A stretch of DNA of 64,000 nt from Pseudophaeomoniella oleicola (GCA_003868215.1 QWDQ01000041.1:124001-188000), one strand, 5' to 3'; positions 33,667 to 44,742 are shown, counted from the stretch's first letter. A program made the numbers and translations. The notes: a model not told the origin generated them from the letters alone.

Positions 33667-35121
33667 TGGTATTACACGGCATTGCGAGTTGCGGTGTATC
33701 TTCGCTCTATCAGTACCGTAGTAAGAATGCCTCACAGCGTAGACGAGCTCTCGTAACACGAGCTCGTTGTTATGACATTTGTGATGCACTCCAGCGAACC
33801 AGTGGGTCCCTGGCAAAGGACGTAGCCATTCTTGACTATCTCATCCATCTTCAGGGGAATCTCGGTAAGCGTTCAGCATGATCGACCACGTATCGTCCGT
33901 TTTATTTCTATATGGGGTTCTCACGTCTTCTTGTCCATCAGGAGAATACGGCTTCATAAAGAATAGAATGATCTCATGCGACATACGTTCCATCGGTCGC
34001 CCCATTATGGTGCATATCTTTTCAACGACGCGGTTGATGAGTACGAGGTTCACGTTGAAAGCGGATCGCATCCTTGGCCACCTCTGTCAAAGATTGTGTG
34101 TCAGACTGTAGACAAGTTATTATTGCCTTGACGGGGATTTTGTCACGGTAATCTGTGTCCCCTGCACGTGTGCAGAGACGAAGCGCCCTCCATCCGTCGA
34201 AGGGCAGCACTCCTCCTAGCATATGCTCTACCAGGCCGCAGCTGGCTGCGAGTACCGAACGAGTGTTCATAGTCAGGCATGGCCCAAGTCGAGGTGAGCC
34301 CCTTCGCAACATGCACATGCGGTGGAGTGTGAACCCGCCCTCGGACCTCGGAGTATCAGATACTGGGGGCTTGTACCCTCATTGCGGGCGCATGGGTGTG
34401 ATGCACGATAATGCTGCGAATTGCAGTTATATTGATTTTCAGGTGTCCTCGAAGTACCCTTTACTTTTTTTGGCGATAGAGGGCGTGGCTGATATACTGT
34501 TCATCAGATGAGAAGCTAGGTAAATATGGGTGCTCCGGCCGTAAGCGTGTTCTTGTGGCCTTGGTCTGGTTTGCCATCTTCTTTACTTCCCATTCGGACA
34601 AGTCATTGCACACCGGGCCTCAACGAGTTGAATTGAGGAAGCGTCATTGGACTGTCTCGGGCAAGAATGACCCCTTTCGAAGTTGTTGGGGATTGCGAAA
34701 GGAGCAAGAGCACGAACAGCATCCTGTTTCAAGGTATGAGCCTTGTCAACTATACGCCTCGATCAACGTAGAACTTATCTGAGTATAACCTTCTATTCGC
34801 TGCATACAGAGTATAATCGCATGCCTGGTCCTTGTGTATGTAGCCAAGGCAAGTAGAGTAGCACTATCGGAGCATGTGCGGGCCGCGAAGTCACTGTAGC
34901 GATAAGATAAGAAAAATCATGTAACGTTGGTGGAGTAAAGAATAAATTTATTTCTGGCTAAACACCGTAAGAAGTTCGAATACGCAGTTTTTCAACTTTT
35001 GCTGAGGGTAGACTTACCGCCGTTTACTGGATACCTTTGACACATATCCTACCGGCACTTGATACGCAGCATACACAGAGCGGCGTCTTACTCGAAGTCA
35101 CGGAGATATTAAGCCTGGAAT

Positions 35122-36297
35122 ATGGTTTCGACGAGGGCTCAAAGCCAGGGGTTGCACGACGGTGATGCCCTCGCATTGCGGACCAAGGCCTCACCCGATG
35201 TCAGGATATTGAGAGATGGCACACCTCATGGACCTGGCACTCCAGACAGGCCAACCAAAAGACGGCGGACTGGAAGAGCCAGTGTCGGCGCCGGCGCATC
35301 TGACATTGACGATAGCGTCCTGCGTTCTGATGCAGATTCTAACATAGGAACACCGATCAATGGCAAGAAATCATCGAAGGGGGTCGTGCAGCCGGAAGAT
35401 ACTTCACAAGTCCCGGAACCAGACAAGGCTCAGGCTGAGGACACGATAGTAGTATCTGAACCGGCATCAGAAGCAAACACTCCAACGCGCTCGTCGAAGA
35501 GGAAGAGAGCGGGAAAGACGGCATCGATGCTTGACGACACGCATGACACGACCGATGAACCCACGCCAAAGTCAAGACACCGCCGCTTCGGTAGCGAAGA
35601 ACCAGAATTTGAGCCGGTCCCAGAAGAAGATGTCCATACGAAGAACGCCGTAGAAGAGGAGTCTACTAAAGAAGAGGAGGAGGAGGACGACGAAGCGCCA
35701 GAACAAGTCGCCACGACATCGAGCGCTCAACTCCAACGTCTGCCATCTCAGTTGGCATCTAAAAAATCTCGCTCGAAGAGAAAGAAGCAGACTGAAACTA
35801 CCATCCCCGAAACAAGTACAGACAAATCTGATACCGAAATCAAAGAAAATCTCCAACAACCTCCTACTACAGGTTCAGCAGCCTCCCCTTCTCTCCCCCC
35901 ATCTACCACCTCCACATCAACCGTCCCCTCCTTCTCCACCGCCCTCGACGACCTCAACCCCCCCTCCACTCATCACCTCCCTTCCAACCCTCTCCTCCCC
36001 CAACCGCACTCCCCCAACCACTCACGACAACCACCACCCCCCAAACCCAAGAAGGACATCCACATCCCCAGCCGCAACCTCACGATAAAGTTCCTGGACG
36101 ATGATCAGCACCATCCTCGTCAACCGTCCTCCACCACCACGCTGAACAAGAAGCGGTTCTCCTCCTCCTCTCCGTCATTACCCTCGAAAGTGTCAAGCCA
36201 GAGCCGCAACATCAGAGAACAGCTGTTGAGGAGGGGGAAGACTGGTTCGATGACGACGACGACGACGACGAAGGGGAAAGGATTTCTTGTTCGCTGA
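35122..36297 (+). CDS. U3 snoRNA-associated protein, Utp16/Bud21-like
   Basis: Likely nucleolar protein of the small-subunit processome. One exon, 391 residues. It is mostly low complexity: an N-terminus with RPTKRRRTGR, basic clusters (SSKRKRAGK, KKSRSKRKKQ), an acidic run (EESTKEEEEEDDEAPEQVAT) and a Pro-rich C-terminal third. The conserved-looking parts are KSRHRRFGSEEPEFEP and DDEAPEQVATTSSAQLQ, which match the pattern of the fungal U3 snoRNA-associated family. A CCAACC/CTCC-rich stretch at 35880-36040 and an ACG run near 36248 (poly-Thr) make the 3' half unusual in composition. Identification rests on short motifs only. Confidence 0.6.
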   Translation: MVSTRAQSQGLHDGDALALRTKASPDVRILRDGTPHGPGTPDRPTKRRRTGRASVGAGASDIDDSVLRSDADSNIGTPINGKKSSKGVVQPEDTSQVPEPDKAQAEDTIVVSEPASEANTPTRSSKRKRAGKTASMLDDTHDTTDEPTPKSRHRRFGSEEPEFEPVPEEDVHTKNAVEEESTKEEEEEDDEAPEQVATTSSAQLQRLPSQLASKKSRSKRKKQTETTIPETSTDKSDTEIKENLQQPPTTGSAASPSLPPSTTSTSTVPSFSTALDDLNPPSTHHLPSNPLLPQPHSPNHSRQPPPPKPKKDIHIPSRNLTIKFLDDDQHHPRQPSSTTTLNKKRFSSSSPSLPSKVSSQSRNIREQLLRRGKTGSMTTTTTTKGKGFLVR

Positions 36298-36751
36298 GAT
36301 CGGACGATGATGAGAATCAGAAGATTTGAGGGCAAGGAGGGAAGGGGAAATAGGGACTTTGATAAAGCGTTCGTTGGTCCTGACGGGGGTATTCTTATAT
36401 AGACATGTGACATGTAACTTATCTATATAGTAGTAGTAGTAGTAGTGTGTGTGAGCTCTATATAGGTACAGGTACTAACCCCTCCGGCACCAAAAATAAA
36501 GAAAGCCAAGAAATTTGGTATACAAAAACACTCATCCCTTTCTTCTGTTCATTATCATCTATCTATCTGGGTATCAATCTAATGATCTTACTACGTAGTT
36601 TGAGACCCCTCCCCCTCCCTTCCTTAGGTGCAAGCCCAAAATCGAAATACATCCAGTACCCCAAAACAACGACGAGGCAAGTCAAGATCGAGTTCTGCCA
36701 TTCTCCCTCTAGTTCACGTAACGCAAAGAGTAACAAAGTTTGACCTCACAA
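36298..36751. other. Intergenic between convergent Utp16-like and NFKBIL1-like genes
   Basis: Short 3' region shared by two converging genes. It contains a TAG trinucleotide run near 36428-36446 and the palindrome ACTACGTAGT near 36590. No gene seen. Confidence 0.55.
36428..36446. repeat. TAG trinucleotide microsatellite
   Basis: Six tandem TAG units followed by a short GT run, in non-coding DNA between convergent genes. Confidence 0.75.
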
Positions 36752-37867
36752 TTATCTCCTTCCCCTCTCCTTATTCCACATGTCATCAACGATCTGAAAC
36801 ACCTCCGTCACAGCCTTGAGGGTTGCCTCGTCAATGATGCCTAGTCTGCTGTACCGGTGCTGGATTTTGTCGGGATGCCAGCGTACACGTTCTGTTTTTA
36901 GGGCAGTGATCAAGGCGAGTTTTGGGTCCGAGGTCATGTCCCCATCATCGTCGTTGTGGCTATTGTCTGGAGAAGATGAGGCGGTAGCAGCTGTGGCTTT
37001 TTTGAAGAAACGTTCGACTTCGGAGGGAGTGATGTCTTTACGTTTGCCGGTTTCGACGGGCCAGGCTATTTTGTTGCGGATGTGGACTTGGGGTTGCGCG
37101 TTGCCTTGTTCGTCTTCGAATGTGATGGGGTTGGACGTCGTGGTCGTGTGTTTGAGATTCTCCGTGGTGGCGTTGAGATCGGCCCAGGATTGCAGATACT
37201 TTTCCCAGCGCTGTTTCCAGGCTTTGTCCCGTTTGCGCTTCTCACCTCGTTGCAGCGATGCTTCCAATTCCAAGTCGAATACATTCCGTTCTGATGCAGG
37301 CGTGCGAGTGTTGCGGTTTCGGGTACGCTCCTCTTGGTCCTCGGCCTGTTGCCGCTCCCGTCTCTCTTGAAGTCTTGCTTGTCGAAGCTCTTCCTGGCCT
37401 TCTTGGCTCTTCTCCCACATCCTCCGTCGCACATAGGCTGTATACTCTTCGTCCGTCATGCGCTCGAGCTCGCCTTCGGGCCCTACGTAGGTGTTGGGAA
37501 AGTCGTGAATAGGCTGGCCGTAGACCCCTTCCCAAAATGCCGCGCCCTCATCGTCGGCGAGCGCATCAAATAACGACTGGCGAAAGGCGGTTTCTGAGTC
37601 AGGCACTGGAGATCGTCTGGGAGACGGCTTTCGCACGCTATGTCGAGCATGATGATGTCGATGCCGGCGATGGCGGTGGTGATGTCGATCTGAAGGAGAT
37701 GCCGACCTGGAACGTGGATGGTGCTCCGATGTAGACTTCCCATTCTTTCCCTTGAATCGAAAGCGTTTAGACCGTTTGGACGAGTAACCTTGATCACTCG
37801 TTCCTCCGTCAGTTGCGTCATTCGTAGCAGCTCCGCCAACTCGCCCCTCATCACCCGAGTCGGCCAT
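36752..37867 (-). CDS. NFKBIL1-like protein with C-terminal HPD motif
   Basis: One exon, 371 residues, ATG at 37867. It begins with a charged region rich in His and Arg (RHHHRHRRHRHHH), typical of nuclear speckle-type proteins. A conserved block follows with ETAFRQSLFDALADDEGAAF and FWEGVYGQPI, then a long charged helix (ERRERQQAEDQEERTRNRN). The C-terminus reads RVRWHPDKIQHRY and VTEVFQIVDDMWNKER, which matches the C-terminal part of NF-kappa-B inhibitor-like protein 1 and carries a J-domain-like HPDK. Function in fungi is not established; RNA-processing roles are known for animal relatives. It diverges from GDH2 across 1.1 kb. Confidence 0.75.
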   Translation of the reverse strand: MADSGDEGRVGGAATNDATDGGTSDQGYSSKRSKRFRFKGKNGKSTSEHHPRSRSASPSDRHHHRHRRHRHHHARHSVRKPSPRRSPVPDSETAFRQSLFDALADDEGAAFWEGVYGQPIHDFPNTYVGPEGELERMTDEEYTAYVRRRMWEKSQEGQEELRQARLQERRERQQAEDQEERTRNRNTRTPASERNVFDLELEASLQRGEKRKRDKAWKQRWEKYLQSWADLNATTENLKHTTTTSNPITFEDEQGNAQPQVHIRNKIAWPVETGKRKDITPSEVERFFKKATAATASSSPDNSHNDDDGDMTSDPKLALITALKTERVRWHPDKIQHRYSRLGIIDEATLKAVTEVFQIVDDMWNKERGRR

Positions 37868-38710
37868 CCTTCCAATAACGGCAGAACAGGCACATTGCTC
37901 TGCTCCCTATGGCCTCCAGGCGCAGCAAATCTCACTCGCCGAGAAGACCGACATGCTGCATATATTCGAGTATATGTTAGATGTCAGAGCGTCTGTGCCT
38001 CCACCTAGAGTTGGTTGGCTCACAGTTGTACTACGTAAGTAAAAGTGAGAAGAGTTTTGAGCCTAGAGTGGCTGGACTGGGTAAAGCGGCCCAGCGGCGT
38101 TCTCTGGGTGAGCTTGGGGCGATCCCGTTATTGGCTTATTGCGGGGTTTGGGACGCCAAGCGGCCTCGCCAATGGAAACTAATAATACCTAAGACAAGTG
38201 ACTGATACTGATACGGTGGGTTGCTTGCCACTGCCAGGATCTCAGGTACTGTAATACTGTAAATGTAAAGGTAAAAAGGTACCAGGTAAAGGAGGAAGGA
38301 AACCTGGACTCAATTTTCACTATCTCCGTGAAGTAGTAACAGAACTACCTACTATATTACAGGAAAAGAAAAGCAGATGTTGTCTATGTACATCAAACCC
38401 GGACAGGAAATAGGTAACAGTAACAGGGAACAGCAAAAGCGTGCATCCTGTTATGGTGTGATTTTGACCGGTTAGTTACGGTTCTGTACCTGATCGTCAT
38501 CCGTCTCGGCATGGTCTCAGGGTGTTCCCCCGGTCTGTCGTGACAATTGGGTCGCTTAAAAAAGAAACAAGAGAATAAAACCAGGAAAAAAAAGAAAAGC
38601 CTCATTTGGAACCGTTGACTTGACACATGAAAACTCTTCACTTGCTCCTTCGAACGACTGGGCATGAACTTTTTTAGTTTTCCCAAAAAGACAATTACGA
38701 CTCAGTCCTC

Positions 38711-38716
38711 GATAAG
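38711..38716 (+). promoter_or_regulatory. GATA site upstream of GDH2
   Basis: CGATAAG fits HGATAR, the site of AreA/NIT2-type nitrogen regulators. A second site in inverse orientation (TTATCT) lies at 38837-38842, so the pair brackets the TATA element. GDH2 is a nitrogen catabolic gene, which makes the match plausible. Such six-base sites also occur by chance. Confidence 0.4.
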
Positions 38717-38746
38717 GAACGGTGCTGGATCAAGATCGAACGGCAA

Positions 38747-38756
38747 TTTATATAAA
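38747..38756 (+). promoter_or_regulatory. TATA box of GDH2
   Basis: TTTATATAAA lies about 220 bp before the GDH2 ATG and is followed by pyrimidine-rich sequence (38815-38860), a normal arrangement for a regulated fungal promoter. Confidence 0.5.
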
Positions 38757-38975
38757 ATCCCCGCTTGCCGTTTCCAGCTCCATTCCTTGATCGGTGAATG
38801 TGAACAACTGGTTTGGCTCCAGCTTTACCTTTTCCCTTATCTCTTCAACTCAGTTCCTCTGTCTACTCATAAGTGACAGATCATGGGCTGATGCGTTGCC
38901 TCCTCACCGACGTTCAATATATTCTATGTAACTTCTGTCTAAAGTACCTCGAACCGCCGCAGAGGTAAGAGCATC

Positions 38976-41900
38976 ATGGCATCAACAACAAATGGTGAGG
39001 TCCCAATGGGATTTCAACGTCCGCAGAACAAGCTTGTCGACCAGGTCATTCGTACTCCTGGTCGCGTGCCTTCTCCACAACCGACACATCTGGGTGTTCC
39101 CGGAAGTAGTAGTCCCAGGATCTGGCAGGAGAAAGACGCAGGTTATGTGGCTCCCAAGTTCGAAGGAAAGGACCAGCAGATGGAAGAAGGTAAGCTGATG
39201 CCGTTGTGTGCTTGGTCGAAAGACCCAAGCAGCACTGACCGGAACCCTTAGTCATGGATCGAATCGAGGAGAAAGGGTTCATCCCGACCGACTTCATTCA
39301 GGCTGAAGTCGAATGGTTTTATAATATGTTGGGCATAGACGACATGTATTTCCAGACAGAAACTGTAGACGCTATAGTCAGCCATGTTCTGTCATTGTAC
39401 GCTGCAAAGGTTGCTGCGTATGCCCGCGACGATAAGAGATTGGAGATCAGGCTCGACAAGGAAGCCGTCGAACACGCCGTGTATATCGACACCAGCCAAC
39501 CCGGCATCAGTGTGACGAGCGGTCCACAATATGAGCAGCGAATTGATGAGAAATATGTCAATGCCTCCTCAGGCGAGAACAGCTATCGTGTCGAGTCATT
39601 CCGATCTTCGAGCCCGTTACCGGATCAAGAACTTGGATCCGACAAGCAATCTATCCGCTGCTACTTCGTATACAAGTGTCACTTCAACAATCCTAACCCT
39701 GGGCCCATGGAGACAGATATCAACGAGGTTGGAGAATCACGATTTCTGCAAAAAGCTACGGCCAACACGAAAGAAGTCTACCAAGATATCATCAGAAACG
39801 TGGTAGATCGCGCAGGGCCTGTGATCGAGATGTTCGAAGTCGAAGGGAGCCGGGAGAAAAGATTGATTGTGGGCTACAGGCAAAGGTCTGCCATGGGTAT
39901 CTTCTCTGCCCTATCAGATCTGTACCACTATTACGGTTTGACATCGTCACGGAAGTACGTTGAGCAGTTCTCGAACGGCTTCACCATTATGTCTCTCTAC
40001 ATTCGGCCATTGAATTCGGTAGACGCTGCAAAATATCCTCCTATCGAAGCATCTATCCACCAGGTCATGAAAGAGGTTTCCCTCCTGTACTGTATTCCGC
40101 AGAACAAGTTCCAAAGCCATTTCGCCAGTGGCAGGCTCAGCTTACAAGAAACGATATATGCTCACTCCGTCTGGGTCTTCGTGCAGCAGTTCCTGAATCG
40201 ATTGGGTTCTGAATATACATCATTGGCTGCCGCGCTGAACCCGGCGAATAGTGGTCATCAGGAGACCTTGGCAAAGATCAAGAGGCGACTGAGGACAGAA
40301 ACCTTTACGTCCGACTACATCCTGGAGATTATCAGCAAATACCCAGACCTAGTACGGGCATTATATCTTGCTTTCGCCAACACGCACTACGTGCAAACCA
40401 GAGGTGATGCCGATGATTTCATTCCCACGTTAAGCTATCTCCGCATCAAGACTGAGCCGGTCCTCGAAGATAGTAAGCTGGGAGATCTGATCTCGCAGTC
40501 GGTTGCGAACGAGCATGATGAGATGGTTATGACATCCTTCAGAATCTTCAATGCCACCGTCTTGAAGACGAACTTCTACACACCAACCAAAGTCGCGCTG
40601 AGTTTTAGGTTCAATCCCACCTTCTTGCCCGAGAACGAGTACCCTCAACCTCTATATGGCATGTTCTTGGTCATCGGTTCTGAGTTCAGAGCATTTCACC
40701 TGCGCTTCAGAGACATCGCCCGCGGTGGCATTCGTATTGTAAATTCGAGAAGTAAAGAGGCGTATTCAATCAATGCACGTTCCATGTTCGATGAGAACTA
40801 CGGGCTTGCAAACACGCAGCAGAGGAAGAACAAGGATATTCCAGAAGGTGGCTCCAAAGGAGTGATCTTATTGGACTTCAAGCATCAGGACAAGAGACGC
40901 GTTGCTTTTGAAAAATATATCGACAGTATCCTTGACTTACTGTTACCCCCTACGAGTCCTGGAATCAAAGATCCAATCGTTGACTTGTACGGCCAAGAAG
41001 AGATCCTGTTCATGGGTCCGGACGAAAACACGGCCGATCTTGTCGATTGGGCCACCGAGCATGCGCGTAAGCGTGGAGCGCCATGGTGGAAATCTTTCTT
41101 CACCGGAAAAAACCAGAAGCTAGGCGGCATTCCTCACGACAAGTATGGCATGACAACACTTTCTGTACGGGAATACGTGCTTGGGATCTACCGCAAGCTC
41201 AATCTTGATCCTCGAAATGTCAGAAAGTTGCAGACCGGTGGACCAGATGGCGACCTTGGGTCCAATGAGATCCTACTCGGCAACGAAAAATACACTGCTA
41301 TCGTTGACGGCAGTGGGGTGCTTGTCGATCCTCGAGGATTGGACCGTGACGAGCTAGTTCGTCTTGCTAAGAAAAGAGCCATGATCTCCGATTTCGACGT
41401 CGAGAAATTGTCGCCGGAGGGATATCGAGTCCTCGTTGATGAAAGCAATGTCAGACTTCCCAGCGGTGAACAGATCCACAATGGAACGACGTTCCGCAAC
41501 ACATTTCATCTTCGAAATCAGCATGACTATGATCTCTTTGTGCCTTGTGGAGGTCGTCCCGAGTCGATTGATCTCTCGTCGGTCAGCAAACTGATTGCCG
41601 ATGGAAAGAGCAAGGTTCCATACATCGTGGAGGGGGCTAATCTCTTCATCACTCAGGATGCCAAGCTTCGACTAGAGAAGGCCGGTTGTATTCTATATAA
41701 GGATGCCTCGGCCAACAAAGGAGGGGTTACATCCTCATCGTTGGAGGTTCTTGCTTCCTTAGCTTTCGACGATGCTGGTTTCATTGAGAACATGTGCATG
41801 CAGCCTGATGGTGCCATCCCAAAGTTCTACCAAGCATACGTCAAGGACGTCCAAGAGACTATCAAGCGCAATGCCATGCTTGAGTTCGAGGCGATCTGGC

Positions 41901-42333
41901 GTGAACACCAGGAGAGCGGCAAACCAAGAAGTACGCTCAGTGATACGTTGAGCCTTGCAATCACTAAGCTCGACGAAGAGCTTCAGAACACCGAGCTATG
42001 GGACAATGTGGCATTGAGGAAGAGCGTATTGAGAGACGCGCTCCCCCAATTGCTGTTAGAGCAAATTGGCCTTGACACAATCATGAGAAGGGTGAGTCGT
42101 ACCTCCGATTGGAGAATACAATTGGAAGACTGACGACTATTGTAGGTCCCTGGTAATTACTTGCGTGCAATTTTCGGCAGCTATCTCGCCAGTCGATTTG
42201 TGTATGAATATGGTAGCTCACCGAGTCAGTTCGCTTTCTTTGATTTGTAAGTATGGACACCAGACGAATGGAACGCACAGCTGACAGACCTCCCAGCATG
42301 TCAAAAAGGATGGCAAGAGTTCAACAGGAGTAA
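38976..42333 (+). CDS. GDH2: NAD-specific glutamate dehydrogenase
   Basis: Catabolic enzyme that oxidises glutamate to 2-oxoglutarate and ammonium with NAD+. Exons 38976-39189, 39252-42091, 42146-42246 and 42297-42333 give 1063 residues, the normal size of the large fungal NAD-GDH; introns are 62, 54 and 50 bp. Visible motifs: FRDIARGGIRIV, the catalytic-lysine region IPEGGSKGVILLD, GPDENTADLVDWATEHARK, PWWKSFFTGK, and the dinucleotide-binding half with TGGPDGDLGSNEI and YIVEGANLFITQDAKLRLE. Without removal of the last intron the protein would end FFDL at a TAA inside the GTAAGT donor; with splicing it ends FFDFMSKRMARVQQE. The spliced form fits the family better. A TATA box and GATA sites precede the gene. 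Confidence 0.96.
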
Positions 42334-43466
42334 TAGATCCATTACAGAACCGTAAACGGGCGTTCGGACGGGCAATCTGCTTTTCTTCTCGGTGGTCGTC
42401 ATGGCGATAAGGGCCAGTCTGACCGACCAGGGTGTGTGGCTTGCTACAGAATGTGATCAGGATAACAACAAAACGCGGGAGGGACGAGAAGGCCATGAAA
42501 ATGACGACCTTGATAAAAAGGACCAACAACTAAATAAATTGATGACCTTTCGCTATCTGCGCACTGCACTGTTCATGGACCGAATGCGATAACGATAATT
42601 TCTTGACTGTGCCACAAGGCGACAAAGGTTGGTAAGTTAGTAAAAGTTGATTTCCAGTTGATTTCCCAGAAGATCGCTCGATCATCCCAGTTACCTTGAA
42701 CCCCCCCAACCTGAGCGGCTACTTATTAAAGCGCTCGTCGCGTCACCCACCATTTCCAAAACAACTTCGTCGCATCCCATCTCCTTCCTCCCAACACACG
42801 ATAATTGCCTTCCTCTATCGCGGAACTCATTGATCGCGACTGAAAGTAATCGCAGAATTGTCGCAGTTGGAATCGAAATCGCACGCGCAGAAATCGGATC
42901 TTTGGACAAGTGATCCTTCGGTCAGTTCCCTTTTTGATTGTATCTATCCTGCTTTTCCTCCGTCCTAGTCATTACTTTGCGATTTTTTTTGTTATACGTG
43001 TTGTTGTCTGTCATCTATCTCCGGCTGGTCGCATTCTCTCTATCTGCATTTCTCGCAAAAATCTCTTCTTACTTTTCGCAACGCCGTTTGGTGTCGCCTG
43101 ACTACACGCTATCTTCATTCTGAGCTTTGTGCCCAATTGATCGAGGTATGCGCTCGGAGCGTCTATCCTTTTTCTTCGGCCAGGGCTTATGGTTCCGTTG
43201 AGCGTTATCAATACCCTCATACCGCGGCTTCTCGTAGCCCACTCTGTACTCCATTGCTGCTGGCCCCGGAACTTTACAATCGCATCCATAGCGATAGAAG
43301 AGAGAATATCGTGGGCAATCCCAGACTAACCGTACCTTTCGCTACAAAGTCACAACTCCGGGATTTTACGACCGTTCGACGTTCGGATCTCAATCATCGC
43401 AGCAGAATCATCCTCTTATCATCGCCGTCACCGTCTCCAAGTCCTACGCTCCTCTCACAAATCACC
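42334..43466. other. Intergenic: GDH2 3' end and leader of small basic protein
   Basis: The second half is strongly CT-rich (about 42740-43110), as in fungal leaders. The frame upstream of 43467 is open for 110 codons but without ATG and is judged to be leader sequence. No other gene seen. Confidence 0.55.
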
Positions 43467-43829
43467 ATGGCAGTAACCCGTAAAGCAACGGGCTCATCCC
43501 GCCCCCGCATCATCCCCCAAATCTCCACCACCCCAACCCGCAAGTCCAAGACTGGTCCAACCACGACGTCTTTGGGGACCACCAAGAAAACCAAAAAAGC
43601 TCCCGCAACCAACGGCATCACAAAACCCAAGGCCGCCACCGCTACAACACACCACAAACGGAAACCCACCATCAAAGACAAGGTCCAAGGCGCAGTCGAA
43701 AAGGCCGTCGGCAAAATCGAGGCTAAACCGGGTAAGGAGGCCGCTGGGACGAAGAAGATTCGAGGGACGGATGGTAAAGGAGCGAAAGCGAAGAGGGGTC
43801 GGAAACCCAAGGTCGCTGTCGCCGCTTAG
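43467..43829 (+). CDS. Small Lys-rich basic protein, unknown function
   Basis: 120 residues from the ATG at 43467, which follows a CT-rich leader ending in CAAATCACC. Very rich in Lys, Thr, Ala and Pro, with no aromatic-rich core. The most conserved-looking parts are HHKRKPTIKDKVQGAVEKAV and AAGTKKIRGTDGKGAKAKRG, ending RGRKPKVAVAA, where GRKPK is close to the AT-hook core GRP. This suggests a nuclear or nucleolar nucleic-acid-binding protein, but I recognise no named family. Similar short basic proteins are, to my recollection, widespread in Pezizomycotina. Confidence 0.65.
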   Translation: MAVTRKATGSSRPRIIPQISTTPTRKSKTGPTTTSLGTTKKTKKAPATNGITKPKAATATTHHKRKPTIKDKVQGAVEKAVGKIEAKPGKEAAGTKKIRGTDGKGAKAKRGRKPKVAVAA

Positions 43830-44356
43830 CGTAGTCTCATTACAACAATGAGCGGCGAGAGAGAGGGTGAGAGGGAGAGGAAGGAGATGTGTATGTACGC
43901 TACGCAAGGATAATTTTTCACTCTTGGGAAGTTGGGACCGAGTACACGACAACGTGCAGAGAACGGTGTGTGTACATGTATGTGGTCTATCACGGGCAGA
44001 ATCCGTTTACAATATCAGAAACTCGGGAAGGTTGAAGGTTGAACTTTTGGAACGACGAAACGATGGATGATGGCTGGATGGATAACGAACGAAGAACAAG
44101 GCAGGCACGTACCCCAATCGTCGATGCAATGATAGAGGTGAGCGCCGTCATCGCAATCACGAACAGTCAGCAAGCGAGCGAACGAACAAGCAAGCAAGCA
44201 AGCCAGCAGGGACCTAAAGAGCTCCGATACGAGATAATTTAGAAAATCGGGTTGAAATGGACGATGATGCCGCGGCTGTTGCAAGTTTTAGATAATTAGG
44301 ATAGGACAGGATAGGACAGCGAGGAAGATATGATCAGTACTGAAGCCAAAAAAAGA

Positions 44357-44413
44357 CCCCCCCCCCCCCCCCCAGCAAAGAAAAAAACTCGACAGCAGCA
44401 GCAGCAGCAGCAA
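44357..44413. repeat. Poly-C tract and CAG trinucleotide run
   Basis: Seventeen consecutive C residues, then about 20 bases, then about seven CAG units. Both are prone to slippage, so lengths may differ between isolates or be affected by sequencing error. Confidence 0.8.
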
Positions 44414-44709
44414 GTAATTAAGAGCTTTTGTTTATCCTTTTCGTCTTGATCCTCTCTCTCGATCTATCTATCAACTCTCTTTCTTATCCATTCCATTTAC
44501 TAATTAGGTACTTCATTCCACATCAACCTACGTGCCTACATCCCTATGTAATTACCCAAAAACCACACCGACTGACTTCTTCGTCTCTCTTTTTTTTTTT
44601 CTATCTATCTATCATCAGGAAAAGAAAAAAAAATTGAAAAGAAAAAAAGAGAAATTTGGGGTTTTATCCTACCTACTGCTACTTCCACATCTCTAAAATC
44701 TCATCGCCG

Positions 44710-44742
44710 AGAAGAAGAAGAAGAAGAAGAAGAAGAAGAAGA
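44710..44742. repeat. GAA trinucleotide microsatellite
   Basis: About eleven GAA units in non-coding DNA. Purine-only on this strand, so triplex formation is possible in principle. Confidence 0.8.

Larger units (their letters stand above)
29374..35121. other. Gene-poor 5.7 kb region upstream of velvet gene
   Basis: No gene was recognised between the velvet start and the Utp16-like start, which diverge. Several minus-strand frames of 60-130 codons between about 31.9 and 34.4 kb have protein-like composition but no complete gene could be assembled (see findings). A 14-bp palindrome with a CACGTG core lies at 33653-33666 and a 10-bp palindrome at 33758-33767. The remainder is probably velvet regulatory DNA, a long untranslated leader, or non-coding transcripts. 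Confidence 0.5.
37868..38975. promoter_or_regulatory. Divergent promoter region, NFKBIL1-like and GDH2
   Basis: This 1.1 kb must carry both promoters. On the GDH2 side a good TATA element and two GATA sites are visible and listed separately. No further gene is supported. Confidence 0.5.

Noticed and set aside
27970-35121. Secondary-metabolite cluster around the velvet gene
   Set aside because: No polyketide synthase, peptide synthetase, P450 or cluster-type transporter is present; neighbours are housekeeping genes.
43137-43466. N-terminal extension of the small basic protein
   Set aside because: The frame is open but begins at TTG, is CT-rich, and differs in composition from the Lys-rich protein; it is better read as leader.
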